Source: Domibacillus indicus | GTDB taxonomy: Bacteria; Bacillota; Bacilli; Bacillales; Domibacillaceae | Direction: 5' to 3' | Length of the DNA: 55,162 nt | NCBI RefSeq assembly: GCF_000970685.1 | Contig: NZ_LAJB01000024.1 | Span: 1 to 55,162, forward strand | Shown here: in pieces, positions 32,676 through 45,905 of the stretch | Layout: each line of letters begins with the position of its first letter | How positions within the stretch are numbered: position 1 is the first letter of the stretch | Position numbers and translations under genes: made by a program | The notes under the pieces: generated by a model | Told to the model about the DNA's origin: nothing | Database searches by the model: none | Seen by the model: the letters and a program-made list of their open reading frames with translations, nothing else

Positions 32676-33299
32676 ATGGCTAAAGTGAAAGTGTTAAACC
32701 AAACAGGTTCTGAAGTCGGCGATATCGAACTAAACGATGCTGTATTCGGAATCGAACCAAATGAACATGTTGTATTTGAAGCAGTGGTTATGCAGCGCGC
32801 ATCTTTGCGTCAGGGCAACCATAAAGTAAAAACGCGTTCTGAAGTACGCGGTGGCGGCCGTAAACCATGGCGCCAAAAAGGAACTGGACGTGCACGTCAA
32901 GGTTCCATTCGTTCGCCTCAATGGCGCGGTGGTGGTACAGTATTCGGTCCAGCTCCACGCAGCTACAGCTACAAGCTGCCGAAGAAAGTCCGCCGTCTTG
33001 CATTGAAATCAGCTTTATCATCAAAAGTACAAGAACAAAACATTCTTGTGTTGGATGCTTTATCGTTCGAAGCACCAAAAACAAAAGAATTTGCATCAGT
33101 ACTTAAAAACCTGTCTGTTGACTCAAAAGCATTGATCGTAACAGATACAGTAAATGAATTCGTTGCATTGTCAGCACGCAACATCCCTGGAGTAACAGTG
33201 GTTGAGGCATCTGGCATCAACATCCTTGACCTGCTTGGACATGATAAGCTTATTATGACAAAAGCAGCGGTTGAAAAAGTAGAGGAGGTGCTTGCATAA
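32676..33299 (+). CDS. rplD: 50S ribosomal protein L4
   Basis: L4 lines the peptide exit tunnel; in some bacteria it also represses the S10 operon. The 207-residue protein has the tunnel loop with the basic [20 protein letters not shown]-type segment (here [19 protein letters not shown], residues 57-75) and [13 protein letters not shown]. Its stop overlaps the rplW start by one base (TAATG). Confidence 0.98.
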   Translation: MAKVKVLNQTGSEVGDIELNDAVFGIEPNEHVVFEAVVMQRASLRQGNHKVKTRSEVRGGGRKPWRQKGTGRARQGSIRSPQWRGGGTVFGPAPRSYSYKLPKKVRRLALKSALSSKVQEQNILVLDALSFEAPKTKEFASVLKNLSVDSKALIVTDTVNEFVALSARNIPGVTVVEASGINILDLLGHDKLIMTKAAVEKVEEVLA

Positions 33300-33583
33300 T
33301 GGATGCACGCGATGTGATTAAGCGCCCCGTTATTACTGAACAATCTATGGCTGTAATGGCTGATAAAAAATACACTTTTGAAGTCGACGTACGCGCAAAC
33401 AAAACGCAGGTGAAGACAGCTGTTGAAGAAATCTTCGGCGTTAAAGTAAAAAACGTAAACGTCATGAACTACAAAGGTAAATTCAAGCGTATGGGACGCC
33501 ATGCCGGCTACACAAACAAACGCCGCAAAGCAATCGTAACCTTGACGCAAGATAGCAAAGAAATCGAACTTTTCGAAGCTTAA
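33299..33583 (+). CDS. rplW: 50S ribosomal protein L23
   Basis: L23 sits at the tunnel exit and docks trigger factor and SRP. The 94-residue protein begins [17 protein letters not shown] and shows the family [20 protein letters not shown] segment in part. It is translationally coupled to rplD by overlap. Confidence 0.97.
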   Translation: MDARDVIKRPVITEQSMAVMADKKYTFEVDVRANKTQVKTAVEEIFGVKVKNVNVMNYKGKFKRMGRHAGYTNKRRKAIVTLTQDSKEIELFEA

Positions 33584-33616
33584 TAAACACATAAAATAGA
33601 AGAGGAGGGACACGAA

Positions 33617-34447
33617 ATGGCGATTAAAAAGTATAAACCGACCACGAATGGTCGTCGTAACATGACTACTCTTGACTTTGCTGAAATTACAACAAGCACG
33701 CCAGAGAAATCATTGCTTGAGCCTTTGAAAAAGAAAGGCGGCCGTAACAACCAGGGTAAAATCACTGTTCGTCATAAAGGCGGCGGTCATAAACGCCAAT
33801 ACCGTATCATCGATTTTAAGCGCGATAAAGATGGCATTCCAGGCCGCGTTGCTACAATCGAATACGATCCAAACCGTTCGGCTAACATCGCACTCGTGCA
33901 CTATGCTGATGGAGAAAAGCGCTACATCTTAGCTCCAAAAAACATCCAAGTTGGAACTGAAATTATGGCTGGTCCAGAAGCGGATATTAAAGTAGGAAAC
34001 GCTCTTCCGCTTGTAAATATCCCTGTGGGTACAGTTATCCACAACATTGAATTGAAGCCAGGTAAAGGCGGCCAATTGGTTCGTTCTGCCGGAACTTCAG
34101 CTCAAGTACTTGGTAAAGAAGGTAAATATGTTCTTGTACGCTTAAACTCTGGCGAAGTACGCATGATCCTTGCAACATGCCGTGCAACAATCGGCCAGGT
34201 TGGTAACGAGCAGCATGAACTTGTAAACATCGGTAAAGCAGGCCGTTCTCGCTGGTTAGGTAAAAAACCTACAGTTCGCGGTTCTGTAATGAACCCTAAC
34301 GACCACCCACACGGTGGTGGTGAAGGACGTGCGCCAATCGGTCGTAAAGGTCCTGTTACACCATGGGGCAAACCAGCTCTTGGTTACAAAACACGTAAAA
34401 AAGTTAACAAATCCGACAAGTTTATTGTTCGTCGTCGTAAAAAATAA
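33617..34447 (+). CDS. rplB: 50S ribosomal protein L2
   Basis: L2 is required for subunit association and peptidyl-transferase activity. The 276-residue protein has the N-terminal [13 protein letters not shown], the RNA-binding [12 protein letters not shown] and the C-terminal [18 protein letters not shown] loop with the conserved histidine near the active site. The length is normal. Confidence 0.98.
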   Translation: MAIKKYKPTTNGRRNMTTLDFAEITTSTPEKSLLEPLKKKGGRNNQGKITVRHKGGGHKRQYRIIDFKRDKDGIPGRVATIEYDPNRSANIALVHYADGEKRYILAPKNIQVGTEIMAGPEADIKVGNALPLVNIPVGTVIHNIELKPGKGGQLVRSAGTSAQVLGKEGKYVLVRLNSGEVRMILATCRATIGQVGNEQHELVNIGKAGRSRWLGKKPTVRGSVMNPNDHPHGGGEGRAPIGRKGPVTPWGKPALGYKTRKKVNKSDKFIVRRRKK

Positions 34448-34507
34448 CGTAATTGTCCTACGGTTCCAAGCGCGAACCGTAGATCAATCACGAAGGGAGG
34501 TACACAA

Positions 34508-34786
34508 ATGGGCCGCAGCTTGAAAAAAGGACCTTTTGTTGATGATCATTTATTCAAGAAAGTTGAAGCATTGAACGAAACTGAGAAAAAGCAAGTTATT
34601 AAAACTTGGTCTCGCCGTTCTACAATTTTCCCGCAATTCATCGGACACACTATCGCAGTATACGATGGTCGCAAACACGTACCTGTGTATGTAACTGAAG
34701 ATATGGTTGGACACAAACTTGGTGAATTCGCTCCAACGCGTACGTATAAAGGACACGTTGCAGACGATAAGAAAACAAGACGCTAA
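34508..34786 (+). CDS. rpsS: 30S ribosomal protein S19
   Basis: S19 lies in the 30S head and forms bridges with the large subunit. The 92-residue protein begins [15 protein letters not shown] and has the signature [18 protein letters not shown] and a C-terminal [14 protein letters not shown], all intact. It is behind GAAGGGAGGT. Confidence 0.98.
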   Translation: MGRSLKKGPFVDDHLFKKVEALNETEKKQVIKTWSRRSTIFPQFIGHTIAVYDGRKHVPVYVTEDMVGHKLGEFAPTRTYKGHVADDKKTRR

Positions 34787-34805
34787 TTGAGAGGAGGATA
34801 TTACA

Positions 34806-35147
34806 ATGGAAGCTAAAGCTGTCTTAAGAACAGTTCGCATTGCTCCTCGTAAAGCACGTCTAGTAATTGACTTGATTCGAGGCAAGCAAGTTGGAGAAGC
34901 AGTGGCGATCTTAAAGCATACGCCAAAAACTTCATCTCCAGTAATTGAAAAACTTTTAAATTCTGCCATTGCTAATGCAGAACACAACTATGATCTTGAT
35001 GTAAACAACCTTGTTGTTACACAGGCATATGTAAATGAAGGACCGACTTTGAAACGTTTCCGTCCTCGTGCAATGGGACGTGCAAGCGCAATTAACAAAC
35101 GCACAAGCCACATTACAATCGTTGTGGCAGAAAAGAAGGAGGGATAA
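34806..35147 (+). CDS. rplV: 50S ribosomal protein L22
   Basis: L22 lines the exit tunnel with its long beta-hairpin. The 113-residue protein starts [20 protein letters not shown] and carries the hairpin [20 protein letters not shown], where macrolide-resistance changes occur in other species; no insertion is evident. It is followed by rpsC 3 bases later. Confidence 0.98.
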   Translation: MEAKAVLRTVRIAPRKARLVIDLIRGKQVGEAVAILKHTPKTSSPVIEKLLNSAIANAEHNYDLDVNNLVVTQAYVNEGPTLKRFRPRAMGRASAINKRTSHITIVVAEKKEG

Positions 35148-35150
35148 TTC

Positions 35151-35807
35151 GTGGGTCAAAAAGTACATCCTCATGGATTGCGCGTCGGGATCATTCGCGA
35201 CTGGGATTCTAAATGGTACGCTGAAAAAGACTACGCTGATCTTCTGCATGAAGATTTGAAAGTGCGCAGCTACATTGAAGAACGTCTTAAAGATGCTTCA
35301 CTATCCCGCGTTGAAATCGAACGTGCTGCAAACCGCGTGAATATTACAGTGCACACTGCTAAACCTGGTATGGTTATCGGTAAAGGTGGTTCTGAAGTAG
35401 AAGCGCTTCGTAAAGCTCTAAACGAACTAACAGGCAAACGTGTTCACATTAACATTGTTGAAGTGAAACGTGCTGACCTTGATGCAAAATTAGTAGCGGA
35501 AAACATTGCTCGCCAGCTTGAAAACCGTGTATCTTTCCGCCGTGCTCAAAAGCAGGCTATCCAACGGACAATCCGTTCAGGTGCAAAAGGAATTAAAACA
35601 CAAGTTTCAGGTCGTCTTGGCGGTGCAGATATTGCCCGTGCTGAACATTACAGTGAAGGAACAGTTCCACTTCATACTCTTCGTGCTGACATCGACTATG
35701 CACATGTTGAAGCAGACACAACTTACGGCAAACTAGGCGTAAAAGTATGGATCTACCGTGGAGAGGTTCTTCCTGCGAAGAAGAAAACTCAGGGAGGAGG
35801 CAACTAA
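35151..35807 (+). CDS. rpsC: 30S ribosomal protein S3
   Basis: S3 forms part of the mRNA entry channel and helicase. The 218-residue protein has a GTG start after AAGGAGGG, the KH domain with [12 protein letters not shown], and the C-terminal signature [12 protein letters not shown]. The C-terminal tail ends KKTQGGGN. Confidence 0.98.
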   Translation: MGQKVHPHGLRVGIIRDWDSKWYAEKDYADLLHEDLKVRSYIEERLKDASLSRVEIERAANRVNITVHTAKPGMVIGKGGSEVEALRKALNELTGKRVHINIVEVKRADLDAKLVAENIARQLENRVSFRRAQKQAIQRTIRSGAKGIKTQVSGRLGGADIARAEHYSEGTVPLHTLRADIDYAHVEADTTYGKLGVKVWIYRGEVLPAKKKTQGGGN

Positions 35808-35808
35808 T

Positions 35809-36430
<622 letters not shown>

Positions 36431-36449
36431 TTGAAAGGAGGTTTGCACG

Positions 36450-36713
36450 ATGAGCGAACGCAATCAGCGCAAAGTTTACACAGGCCGTGTTGTTTCTGAC
36501 AAAATGGACAAAACAGTAACGGTTCTTGTTGAAACATATAAAACACACAAACTTTACGGGAAACGTGTAAAGTATTCAAAGAAATTTAAAGCTCATGATG
36601 AGAATAACGAAGCAAAAATCGGCGATGTAGTACGCATTATGGAAACTCGCCCGCTTTCTGCAACAAAACGTTTCCGCCTTGTAGAAGTGGTGGAAAAAGC
36701 AGTCATCATCTAA
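36450..36713 (+). CDS. rpsQ: 30S ribosomal protein S17
   Basis: S17 binds 16S rRNA early in assembly. The 87-residue OB-fold protein begins [22 protein letters not shown] and carries the signature [20 protein letters not shown]. It is 19 bases after rpmC, behind AAAGGAGG. Confidence 0.97.
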   Translation: MSERNQRKVYTGRVVSDKMDKTVTVLVETYKTHKLYGKRVKYSKKFKAHDENNEAKIGDVVRIMETRPLSATKRFRLVEVVEKAVII

Positions 36714-36757
36714 TTAATGTTCGGATAGATGTTAAAGTCCGAAAGGAGGTAACCTAA

Positions 36758-37126
<369 letters not shown>

Positions 37127-37168
37127 TTGAACTGAATAAATAAAAGGCCCATCAAGGAGGTGCGCAAC

Positions 37169-37480
37169 ATGCACGTGAAAAAAGGCGATAAAGTCATGGT
37201 TATCACAGGCAAAGATAAAGGCAAAACAGGCGTTGTTCTTGCAGCTTTCCCTAAAAAAGACCGTGTACTTGTTGAAGGAATCAACATCGTGAAAAAACAC
37301 GCGAAACCTTCACAACTAAATCCGCAGGGCGGCATCCTAAGCCAGGAGGCAGCTATTCACGTATCCAACGTTATGCTGTTGGATCCGAAAACAAATGAAC
37401 CTACTCGTGTAGGTTACAAAGTAGTGGACGGCAAAAAAGTCCGCGTAGCAAAAAAATCCGGTGAAACTTTAGATAAATAA
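37169..37480 (+). CDS. rplX: 50S ribosomal protein L24
   Basis: L24 starts 50S assembly and sits near the tunnel exit. The 103-residue protein has the KOW motif [16 protein letters not shown] at residues 6-21. The ATG at 37169 lies 6 bases after AAGGAGGTG; an in-frame GTG at 37160 lies inside that site. Confidence 0.97.
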   Translation: MHVKKGDKVMVITGKDKGKTGVVLAAFPKKDRVLVEGINIVKKHAKPSQLNPQGGILSQEAAIHVSNVMLLDPKTNEPTRVGYKVVDGKKVRVAKKSGETLDK

Positions 37481-37506
37481 AAAGTTCAAGAAGGGAGGTA
37501 TTCTAA

Positions 37507-38046
37507 GTGAACCGCCTTAAAGAAAAATTCCAAAAAGAAATTACTCCTGCTCTTATGAGCAAGTTTAACTATACTTCAGTTATGCAAGTACCTAAAATTG
37601 AAAAAATCGTCGTGAACATGGGTGTTGGTGAAGCAGTTCAAAACGCGAAAGTGTTGGATACAGCTGTGGAAGAACTTACTCAAATCACTGGCCAGAAGCC
37701 AATGGTAACACGCGCGAAAAACTCAATCGCAGGATTCCGTCTTCGTGAAGGCATGCCAATCGGTGCGAAAGTTACTCTTCGCGGCGAGCGCATGTACGAA
37801 TTCCTTGATAAACTTGTTTCTGTTTCACTTCCACGTGTACGTGACTTCCGCGGCGTTTCTAAAAAAGCGTTCGACGGTCGTGGCAACTACACACTTGGTG
37901 TAAAAGAACAGTTAATCTTCCCTGAGATTGATTACGATAAAGTATCAAAAGTACGCGGCATGGACATCGTTATTGTTACTACTGCCAACACGGACGAAGA
38001 AGCTCGTGAATTGTTAACACAAATTGGAATGCCGTTCCAAAAGTAA
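37507..38046 (+). CDS. rplE: 50S ribosomal protein L5
   Basis: L5 binds 5S rRNA and contacts P-site tRNA. The 179-residue protein has a GTG start behind AAGGGAGGT, the signature [19 protein letters not shown] and the C-terminal [20 protein letters not shown]. The length is typical. Confidence 0.98.
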   Translation: MNRLKEKFQKEITPALMSKFNYTSVMQVPKIEKIVVNMGVGEAVQNAKVLDTAVEELTQITGQKPMVTRAKNSIAGFRLREGMPIGAKVTLRGERMYEFLDKLVSVSLPRVRDFRGVSKKAFDGRGNYTLGVKEQLIFPEIDYDKVSKVRGMDIVIVTTANTDEEARELLTQIGMPFQK

Positions 38047-38256
<210 letters not shown>

Positions 38257-38287
38257 TACACTGATTCCGGAAGGAGGTAAATTATAA

Positions 38288-38683
38288 ATGGTTATGACAG
38301 ATCCGATTGCTGACTTGCTGACTCGCATCCGTAATGCGAACATGGTTCGTCACGAAAAACTGGAAGTACCTGCTTCCAATATTAAACGGGAAATCGCTGA
38401 AATCTTAAAACGTGAAGGTTTCGTGCGTGACGTTGAGTTTATCGAAGATGACAAACAAGGGGTTATCCGTATTTTCTTGAAATACAGCGGCAACGAGCGT
38501 GTAATCACAGGCTTGAAGCGTATTTCTAAACCAGGTCTTCGCGTTTATGCGAAAGCTGATGAAGTACCACGCGTACTTAACGGCCTTGGTATTGCAATCC
38601 TTTCTACATCTACTGGTGTAGTTACTGATAAAGAAGCCCGTGCTAAACAAGTAGGCGGCGAAGTACTAGCGTACGTTTGGTAA
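38288..38683 (+). CDS. rpsH: 30S ribosomal protein S8
   Basis: S8 is a primary 16S rRNA-binding protein; in E. coli it also represses the spc operon. The 131-residue protein begins [18 protein letters not shown] and ends with the signature [21 protein letters not shown]...EVLAYVW (quoted in parts). The ATG at 38288 was chosen over 38294 because it has the better spacing to AAGGAGG (10 bases) and matches B. subtilis. Confidence 0.97.
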   Translation: MVMTDPIADLLTRIRNANMVRHEKLEVPASNIKREIAEILKREGFVRDVEFIEDDKQGVIRIFLKYSGNERVITGLKRISKPGLRVYAKADEVPRVLNGLGIAILSTSTGVVTDKEARAKQVGGEVLAYVW

Positions 38684-38711
38684 TAATCTTTTAAAGAATG
38701 GAGGTGCGACT

Positions 38712-39248
38712 ATGTCACGCGTAGGTAAAAAAGTAATCGAGCTTCCAGAAGGCGTAACGATTACAAACAACAACAATGAAGTGACTGTCAAAGGTCCTAA
38801 AGGAGAATTGACTCGTCAGTTCAACAAAGACTTGACAATCGAAGTAGACGGAAACAACGTAACTGTTGTTCGTCCTTCAGAAACTAAAGAACACCGTACA
38901 ATCCACGGAACGACTCGTGCTCTTCTTGCCAACATGGTAGAAGGCGTATCAAAAGGATTCGAACGTAACCTTGAGTTGGTTGGTGTCGGTTACCGTGCTC
39001 AAAAACAAGGAACAAAACTTGTTTTGAATGTTGGTTACTCTCACCCGGTAGAATTCGAAGCTGAAAACGGCATTGATATCGATGTTCCTGCGAATACAAA
39101 AATCAGCATTAAAGGGATCGACAAGGAGCGCGTTGGCGCAATTGCTGCTAACATCCGCCAAGTTCGTCCTCCTGAGCCGTATAAAGGCAAAGGTATCCGT
39201 TATGAAGGCGAGCAAGTTCGCCGCAAAGAAGGTAAAACAGGTAAATAA
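38712..39248 (+). CDS. rplF: 50S ribosomal protein L6
   Basis: L6 lies near the factor-binding site. The 178-residue protein shows the duplicated L6 fold, begins [17 protein letters not shown] and ends with the signature [25 protein letters not shown] (partly quoted). It is followed by rplR after 34 bases. Confidence 0.98.
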   Translation: MSRVGKKVIELPEGVTITNNNNEVTVKGPKGELTRQFNKDLTIEVDGNNVTVVRPSETKEHRTIHGTTRALLANMVEGVSKGFERNLELVGVGYRAQKQGTKLVLNVGYSHPVEFEAENGIDIDVPANTKISIKGIDKERVGAIAANIRQVRPPEPYKGKGIRYEGEQVRRKEGKTGK

Positions 39249-39282
39249 TGCCGCATAGGCATCAGAAAGGAGTGACCTCGGG

Positions 39283-39645
39283 ATGATCACAAAAGCTGAT
39301 AAAAATAAAACGCGTAAAAGACGCCATGCCCGTGTACGTGCGAAAATCACTGGTACAGCTGCGCGTCCACGCTTGAACGTATTCCGTTCAAATAAGCATC
39401 TTTACGCTCAATTGATTGATGATGCAAATGGTGTTACACTTGCAAGTGCTTCAACTATTGAAAAAGATTTCGGTATTGAATCAACAGGCAACCAGGAAGC
39501 TGCTGCGAAAGTCGGCGAATTGCTTGCTAAACGCGCAACTGAAAAAGGTGTCGCTGCTGTTGTATTCGACCGTGGGGGCTACCTTTACCACGGCCGCGTG
39601 AAAGCTTTGGCTGACGCTGCACGTGAAAATGGCCTACAATTCTAA
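39283..39645 (+). CDS. rplR: 50S ribosomal protein L18
   Basis: L18 binds 5S rRNA with L5. The 120-residue protein has a basic N-terminus ([16 protein letters not shown]), the family segment [18 protein letters not shown] and the end [24 protein letters not shown] (partly quoted). The length is normal. Confidence 0.98.
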   Translation: MITKADKNKTRKRRHARVRAKITGTAARPRLNVFRSNKHLYAQLIDDANGVTLASASTIEKDFGIESTGNQEAAAKVGELLAKRATEKGVAAVVFDRGGYLYHGRVKALADAARENGLQF

Positions 39646-39665
39646 TAAAAGGAGGGACACATTTA

Positions 39666-40166
39666 ATGCGTCGCATTGATCCAAACAAACTCGAACTTGA
39701 AGAACGCGTAGTAACGGTCAACCGTGTTGCGAAAGTTGTAAAAGGTGGACGTCGTTTCCGCTTCACAGCACTAGTTGTCGTTGGCGATAAAAATGGTAAT
39801 GTCGGTTTTGGAACTGGTAAAGCACAAGAAGTTCCAGATGCAATCCGTAAAGCAATTGAAGATGCGAAGAAAAATCTTGTACACGTACCGATGGTTGGCA
39901 CAACATTGCCACACCAGGTAATCGGTCAATTTGGTGCGGGTGAAGTATTATTAAAACCTGCTTCTGAAGGTACTGGAGTAATCGCTGGAGGACCTGTCCG
40001 TGCGGTACTTGAACTTGCTGGTGTTGGTGACATCCTCTCCAAATCACTTGGTTCAAACACGCCAATCAACATGGTTCGTGCTACAATTGCTGGACTTAAA
40101 GATTTGAAAACTGCTGAAGAAGTAGCAAAACTTCGCGGCAAGTCTGTAGAAGAACTGTTAGGATAA
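39666..40166 (+). CDS. rpsE: 30S ribosomal protein S5
   Basis: S5 helps keep translational accuracy and forms the mRNA entry site. The 166-residue protein has the double-stranded-RNA-binding-type N-terminal domain with [23 protein letters not shown] (partly quoted), including the loop where spectinomycin resistance arises. It ends [14 protein letters not shown]. Confidence 0.98.
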   Translation: MRRIDPNKLELEERVVTVNRVAKVVKGGRRFRFTALVVVGDKNGNVGFGTGKAQEVPDAIRKAIEDAKKNLVHVPMVGTTLPHQVIGQFGAGEVLLKPASEGTGVIAGGPVRAVLELAGVGDILSKSLGSNTPINMVRATIAGLKDLKTAEEVAKLRGKSVEELLG

Positions 40167-40179
40167 GGAGGGAATCATA

Positions 40180-40362
40180 ATGGCTGAAAAATTACAAATT
40201 ACCCTCACTCGCAGCCTGATCGGACGTTCAAAGGATCAGCGCGAAACTGTTAAGGCACTTGGTCTTCGCAAAATGCATCAAACGGTTGAACAAAATGATA
40301 ACCAGGCAATTCGCGGCATGATCAACAAAGTGTCTCATCTTGTGACTGTTACAGAAAAATAA
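40180..40362 (+). CDS. rpmD: 50S ribosomal protein L30
   Basis: The 60-residue protein reads [16 protein letters not shown] and has [22 protein letters not shown], the L30 signature, in full. It lies 13 bases after rpsE, behind AAGGAGGG. Confidence 0.97.
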   Translation: MAEKLQITLTRSLIGRSKDQRETVKALGLRKMHQTVEQNDNQAIRGMINKVSHLVTVTEK

Positions 40363-40396
40363 TTTCATCTTATAGACTAAGGAGGTGCAAGAGAGC

Positions 40397-40837
40397 ATGA
40401 ATCTTCATGAATTGAAACCAGCTGCTGGTTCACGTAAAGAGCGCAACCGTGTTGGACGCGGTACAGGTTCTGGTAACGGTAAAACGGCAGGTAAAGGTCA
40501 TAAAGGTCAAAACGCACGTTCAGGCGGGGGTGTCCGTCTTGGATTTGAGGGTGGACAGACTCCTTTATTCCGTCGTCTTCCAAAACGCGGATTTACCAAT
40601 GTAAACCGTAAAGAATACGCAGTTGTGAACATCGATACATTGAATCGTTTCGAAGAAGGAACAGAGGTAACTCCTGAACTTCTTATCGAAAGCGGCATCG
40701 TAAAAAGCGAAAAAGCAGGAATCAAAGTTCTTGCGAACGGCAACGTAGAGAAAAAGCTTACAGTTAAAGCTCACAAATTCTCTGCTGCTGCGAAAGAAGC
40801 AATTGAAGCGGCTGGCGGTACGATTGAGGTGATCTAA
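40397..40837 (+). CDS. rplO: 50S ribosomal protein L15
   Basis: L15 is a late assembly protein with an extended glycine-rich N-terminus. The 146-residue protein begins [22 protein letters not shown], has [23 protein letters not shown] in part, and the C-terminal [20 protein letters not shown]. The ATG at 40397 follows AAGGAGGTG by 9 bases; an in-frame GTG at 40385 is inside that site. The stop overlaps secY (TAATG). Confidence 0.97.
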   Translation: MNLHELKPAAGSRKERNRVGRGTGSGNGKTAGKGHKGQNARSGGGVRLGFEGGQTPLFRRLPKRGFTNVNRKEYAVVNIDTLNRFEEGTEVTPELLIESGIVKSEKAGIKVLANGNVEKKLTVKAHKFSAAAKEAIEAAGGTIEVI

Positions 40838-42138
40838 TGTTTCGCACAATCTCCAATTTTATGCGTGTGGGTGATATAAGAAACAAAATTATATTCACCC
40901 TCCTTATGTTAATTGTGTTCCGAATCGGCACATTCATTCCTGTTCCTTATGTTAATGCGGATGTACTCCGCATGCAGGAGCAGGCTGGACTAATTGGATT
41001 CCTTAATACGTTCGGCGGAGGAGCGCTTCAAAACTTCTCAATTCTTGCAATGGGAATTATGCCTTACATTACCGCATCCATTATCGTACAGCTTTTGCAG
41101 ATGGATGTTGTGCCTAAATTTACTGAATGGTCGAAGCAGGGCGATGTAGGCCGGAGAAAATTAACACAATTTACCCGTTACTTTACAATCGTGCTCGGCC
41201 TCATTCAAGGTTTTGGAATGTCATATGGATTTAACCGTTTATATGGCGGATTGCTTGTCGAAAACAGCAGTGTTGGCGGCTATATGCTTATTGCATTAGT
41301 GTTGACTGCAGGTACAGCTTTTTTGATGTGGCTTGGGGAACAAATCACAGCAAAAGGCGTCGGCAATGGAATTTCAATTATCATTTTCGCCGGAATCGTG
41401 GCGGCTATTCCAGGGGCAGTAAATCAAATTTATGCACAACAAATTGAAGGAGCGGGCGATCAGCTCTTCCTGCGGATTGTTGTCCTTCTTTTAATCTTGC
41501 TTGCGGTACTGGCAATTGTTGTTGGAGTTATTTTCTTTCAGCAGGCACTGCGGAAAATTCCGATTCAATATGCGAAACGGGTTGGGGCAGGCGGCGGCAT
41601 GACGCCGGTTGGCGGCCAGTCGACTCATCTTCCACTCAAAGTAAATGCAGCAGGTGTAATACCAGTTATCTTTGCAATCTCCTTTTTGATCACGCCTCAG
41701 ACGATTAGTTCGTTTTTTGGATCAAACGATGTGACGTCTACCATTCAGAACATCTTTGACTATACGAAACCGATCGGCATGGCGATCTATGTTGCTTTGA
41801 TTGTTGCGTTTACGTATTTCTATGCTTTTATTCAAGTAAACCCTGAACAAGTTGCAGATAACTTGAAAAAACAGGGTGGATATATTCCAGGTATTCGTCC
41901 TGGGAAGAACACACAGGATTATTTGACAAACGTGCTTTACCGCTTGACCTTTGTCGGGGCAATTTTCCTTTCAGCCGTTGCTGTGCTGCCTGTTTTCTTC
42001 ATTCAATTCGCGGGTCTACCACCAGCGGCGCAAATCGGCGGTACTAGTCTTTTGATCGTCGTAGGTGTGGCACTTGAAACAATGAAGCAGCTTGAAGCAC
42101 AACTTGTAAAGCGTCATTATAAGGGCTTTATGAAGTAA
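40837..42138 (+). CDS. secY: Preprotein translocase subunit SecY
   Basis: SecY is the protein-conducting channel. The 433-residue protein has ten predicted transmembrane helices; the signature GTFIPVPYVNAD and the plug-region GGGALQNFSILAMGIMPYI are present, as is the cytoplasmic loop with RKIPIQYAKRVG that contacts SecA and the ribosome. It is coupled to rplO by a one-base overlap and followed by adk after 21 bases. SecE is encoded at 14.9 kb. Confidence 0.98.
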   Translation: MFRTISNFMRVGDIRNKIIFTLLMLIVFRIGTFIPVPYVNADVLRMQEQAGLIGFLNTFGGGALQNFSILAMGIMPYITASIIVQLLQMDVVPKFTEWSKQGDVGRRKLTQFTRYFTIVLGLIQGFGMSYGFNRLYGGLLVENSSVGGYMLIALVLTAGTAFLMWLGEQITAKGVGNGISIIIFAGIVAAIPGAVNQIYAQQIEGAGDQLFLRIVVLLLILLAVLAIVVGVIFFQQALRKIPIQYAKRVGAGGGMTPVGGQSTHLPLKVNAAGVIPVIFAISFLITPQTISSFFGSNDVTSTIQNIFDYTKPIGMAIYVALIVAFTYFYAFIQVNPEQVADNLKKQGGYIPGIRPGKNTQDYLTNVLYRLTFVGAIFLSAVAVLPVFFIQFAGLPPAAQIGGTSLLIVVGVALETMKQLEAQLVKRHYKGFMK

Positions 42139-42812
<674 letters not shown>

Positions 42813-42813
<1 letters not shown>

Positions 42814-43559
42814 TGATCATTTGTAAGACCCCTCGTGAACTGGAGATTATGAAAGAAGCGGGGCGTATTGTTGCGCTTACACATCAGGAACTGCAAAACC
42901 ATATTTCTCCCGGAATAAGTACGATGGAGCTGGATACTTTAGCGGAAAGCTTCATTCGAAGCATGGATGCAGCACCTTCTTTTAAAGGGTATAATGGATT
43001 TCCAGGCAGCATCTGCACTTCAGTTAATGAAGAGCTCGTGCATGGGATTCCCGGCAGCCGCACATTAAAAGAAGGCGATATTATCAGCATTGATATCGGC
43101 GCTTATTATAAGGGGTATCATGGCGACTCGGCCTGGACATACGCAGTCGGCCGGATTGCACCTGAGACGGAGAAGCTTCTCGACGTAACAGAGGAATCGC
43201 TTTACATTGGACTTGATAAAGCGAAACCGGGTGAACGTCTTTCTACCATCTCCCATGCGATTCAAACGTACGTAGAATCGAATGGCTTTTCAATCGTTCG
43301 TGAGTATGTAGGGCACGGTGTCGGGCAGAACCTCCATGAGGCTCCGCAAATTCCTCATTATGGTCCGCCAGGGAAGGGGCCCGTACTAAAACCCGGTATG
43401 GTGCTCGCGATCGAACCGATGGTTAATGCGGGTCGTCGTTACGTAAAAACACTTGAGGATAATTGGACTGTCGTTACCCAGGATGGAAAAATGTGTGCTC
43501 ATTTTGAACATACAATTGCGATAACCGAAACAGGCTTCGAGATTTTAACGAAAGCCTAG
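42813..43559 (+). CDS. map: Methionine aminopeptidase, type I
   Basis: Map removes the initiator methionine. The 248-residue protein has the pita-bread fold with metal ligands in [16 protein letters not shown] (two aspartates and a histidine), [12 protein letters not shown] (histidine), IEPMV (glutamate) and FEHTIAITE (glutamate). It is coupled to adk by TAATG. The KOW-domain gene that lies before infA in B. subtilis is absent; infA starts 41 bases after this stop. Confidence 0.98.
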
Positions 43560-43600
43560 GCATCCGCCACACGGATGAAAAGTGAAGGGAGATGAAGCAA

Positions 43601-43971
<371 letters not shown>

Positions 43972-43994
43972 TATTAAAGGGAGGTGCACATTTT

Positions 43995-44360
43995 ATGGCA
44001 CGTGTAGCAGGTGTTGATATTCCACGCGATAAGCGTGTAGTTATCTCATTAACTTATATTTTCGGTATTGGCAGACCAACTGCTGAACAAATTCTTGAAG
44101 AAGCAGGTGTTTCTCAAGACACTCGTGTACGCGATTTAACGGAAGATGAACTAAACAAAATCCGTGATATCGTTGACCGCTTAAAAGTAGAGGGTGACCT
44201 TCGTCGTGAAGTATCTCTTAATATCAAACGCTTGATGGAAATCGGTTCATTCCGTGGTATCCGTCATCGCCGTGGTCTTCCAGTACGTGGACAGAACACA
44301 AAAAACAACGCGCGTACTCGTAAAGGCCCGCGTAAAACTGTAGCAAACAAGAAAAAATAA
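43995..44360 (+). CDS. rpsM: 30S ribosomal protein S13
   Basis: S13 forms intersubunit bridges and contacts P-site tRNA. The 121-residue protein begins [21 protein letters not shown] and has [26 protein letters not shown] in its basic tail (partly quoted). It lies 23 bases after rpmJ. Confidence 0.98.
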   Translation: MARVAGVDIPRDKRVVISLTYIFGIGRPTAEQILEEAGVSQDTRVRDLTEDELNKIRDIVDRLKVEGDLRREVSLNIKRLMEIGSFRGIRHRRGLPVRGQNTKNNARTRKGPRKTVANKKK

Positions 44361-44382
44361 TTGGTAAAGGAGGCAGAATTAG

Positions 44383-44775
<393 letters not shown>

Positions 44776-44878
44776 TCTTCCTGCATAAAGGAGAACTATT
44801 CCGGTTATAATGGAAAATTGACTGTTTTGTTCAGGAATTGACCACTTGTTTTGTAAAATCGGGAATGGTAAACATGGG

Positions 44879-44901
44879 GAATTTCGGGTAACCGGAATTT
44901 C
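44879..44901 (+). other. Hairpin with GTAA tetraloop upstream of rpoA
   Basis: GAATTTCGG (44879-44887) pairs with CCGGAATTTC (44892-44901) with G-T pairs, around a GTAA (GNRA) loop, about 10 bases before the rpoA Shine-Dalgarno site. Part of the 151-base rpsK-rpoA spacer, which also has an isolated TATAAT at 44806-44811 without a good -35. Confidence 0.45.
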
Positions 44902-44926
44902 GACGTATTCGAGGAGGGAATATGGA

Positions 44927-45871
44927 ATGATCGAAATTGAAAAGCCAAAAATTGAAACGGTTGAGATCAGCGATGATGCTACGTTTGGAAAGTTCGTCGT
45001 GGAACCACTTGAACGCGGATATGGTACAACACTAGGAAACTCCTTGCGTCGTATTTTATTATCTTCACTTCCGGGTGCCGCAGTAACAGCCATTCAAATT
45101 GATGGTGTACTGCACGAATTCTCAACAATCGAAGGCGTCGTAGAAGATGTTACGTCGATCATTTTGAACATTAAGAAGCTTGCGTTGAAAATTTACTCTG
45201 ATGAGGAAAAAACGCTTGAAATCGATGTTCAAGGTCCTGGAACTGTAACGGCTGCCGACATTACTCATGACAGCGATGTGGAAATTTTAAATCCGGATCT
45301 GCATATTGCGACATTGGGTGAAAATGCCAATTTCCGTATGCGTTTGACGGCACAACGCGGCAGAGGGTACAACCGGGCTGATCACAACAAAAAAGAAGAT
45401 CATCCAATCGGCGTCATTGCGATCGACTCCATCTATACACCTGTATCACGTGTAAACTTCCAGGTGGAAAATACGCGTGTCGGGCAGCTTTCAAACTTTG
45501 ATAAATTGTCACTGGACGTTTGGACAGATGGCAGCATCGGACCAAAAGAAGCGATTTCTCTAGGTGCGAAGATTTTAACTGAACATCTTAACATTTTCGT
45601 AGGGTTAACAGATGAAGCACAGCATGCGGAAATCATGGTGGAAAAAGAAGAGGATCAGAAAGAAAAAGTGCTTGAGATGACGATCGAAGAACTTGACTTG
45701 TCTGTCCGTTCTTATAACTGCTTGAAGCGCGCTGGTATTAATACTGTTCAAGAACTTGCGAACAAGAGCGAAGACGATATGATGAAAGTCCGCAACCTTG
45801 GCCGTAAATCACTTGAAGAAGTAAAAGCGAAACTGGATGAGCTTGGCCTCGGCTTACGAAAAGAAGACTGA
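44927..45871 (+). CDS. rpoA: DNA-directed RNA polymerase subunit alpha
   Basis: RpoA dimerizes to nucleate core polymerase. The 314-residue protein has the N-terminal assembly domain ([19 protein letters not shown]) and the C-terminal helix-hairpin-helix domain that binds UP elements ([17 protein letters not shown], then [16 protein letters not shown]). The ATG at 44927 follows GAGGAGGG; an ATG at 44922 is followed by a stop after one codon. Together with rpoB and rpoC all core subunits are in this window. Confidence 0.98.
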   Translation: MIEIEKPKIETVEISDDATFGKFVVEPLERGYGTTLGNSLRRILLSSLPGAAVTAIQIDGVLHEFSTIEGVVEDVTSIILNIKKLALKIYSDEEKTLEIDVQGPGTVTAADITHDSDVEILNPDLHIATLGENANFRMRLTAQRGRGYNRADHNKKEDHPIGVIAIDSIYTPVSRVNFQVENTRVGQLSNFDKLSLDVWTDGSIGPKEAISLGAKILTEHLNIFVGLTDEAQHAEIMVEKEEDQKEKVLEMTIEELDLSVRSYNCLKRAGINTVQELANKSEDDMMKVRNLGRKSLEEVKAKLDELGLGLRKED

Positions 45872-45905
45872 TAACTAAACGACATCAATAAAGGAGGGTA
45901 TCTTC

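Noticed and set aside
32969-33613. 214-codon minus-strand open frame across rplD and rplW
   Set aside because: It spans two real plus-strand ribosomal genes and has low-complexity, serine/phenylalanine-rich content typical of a shadow frame.
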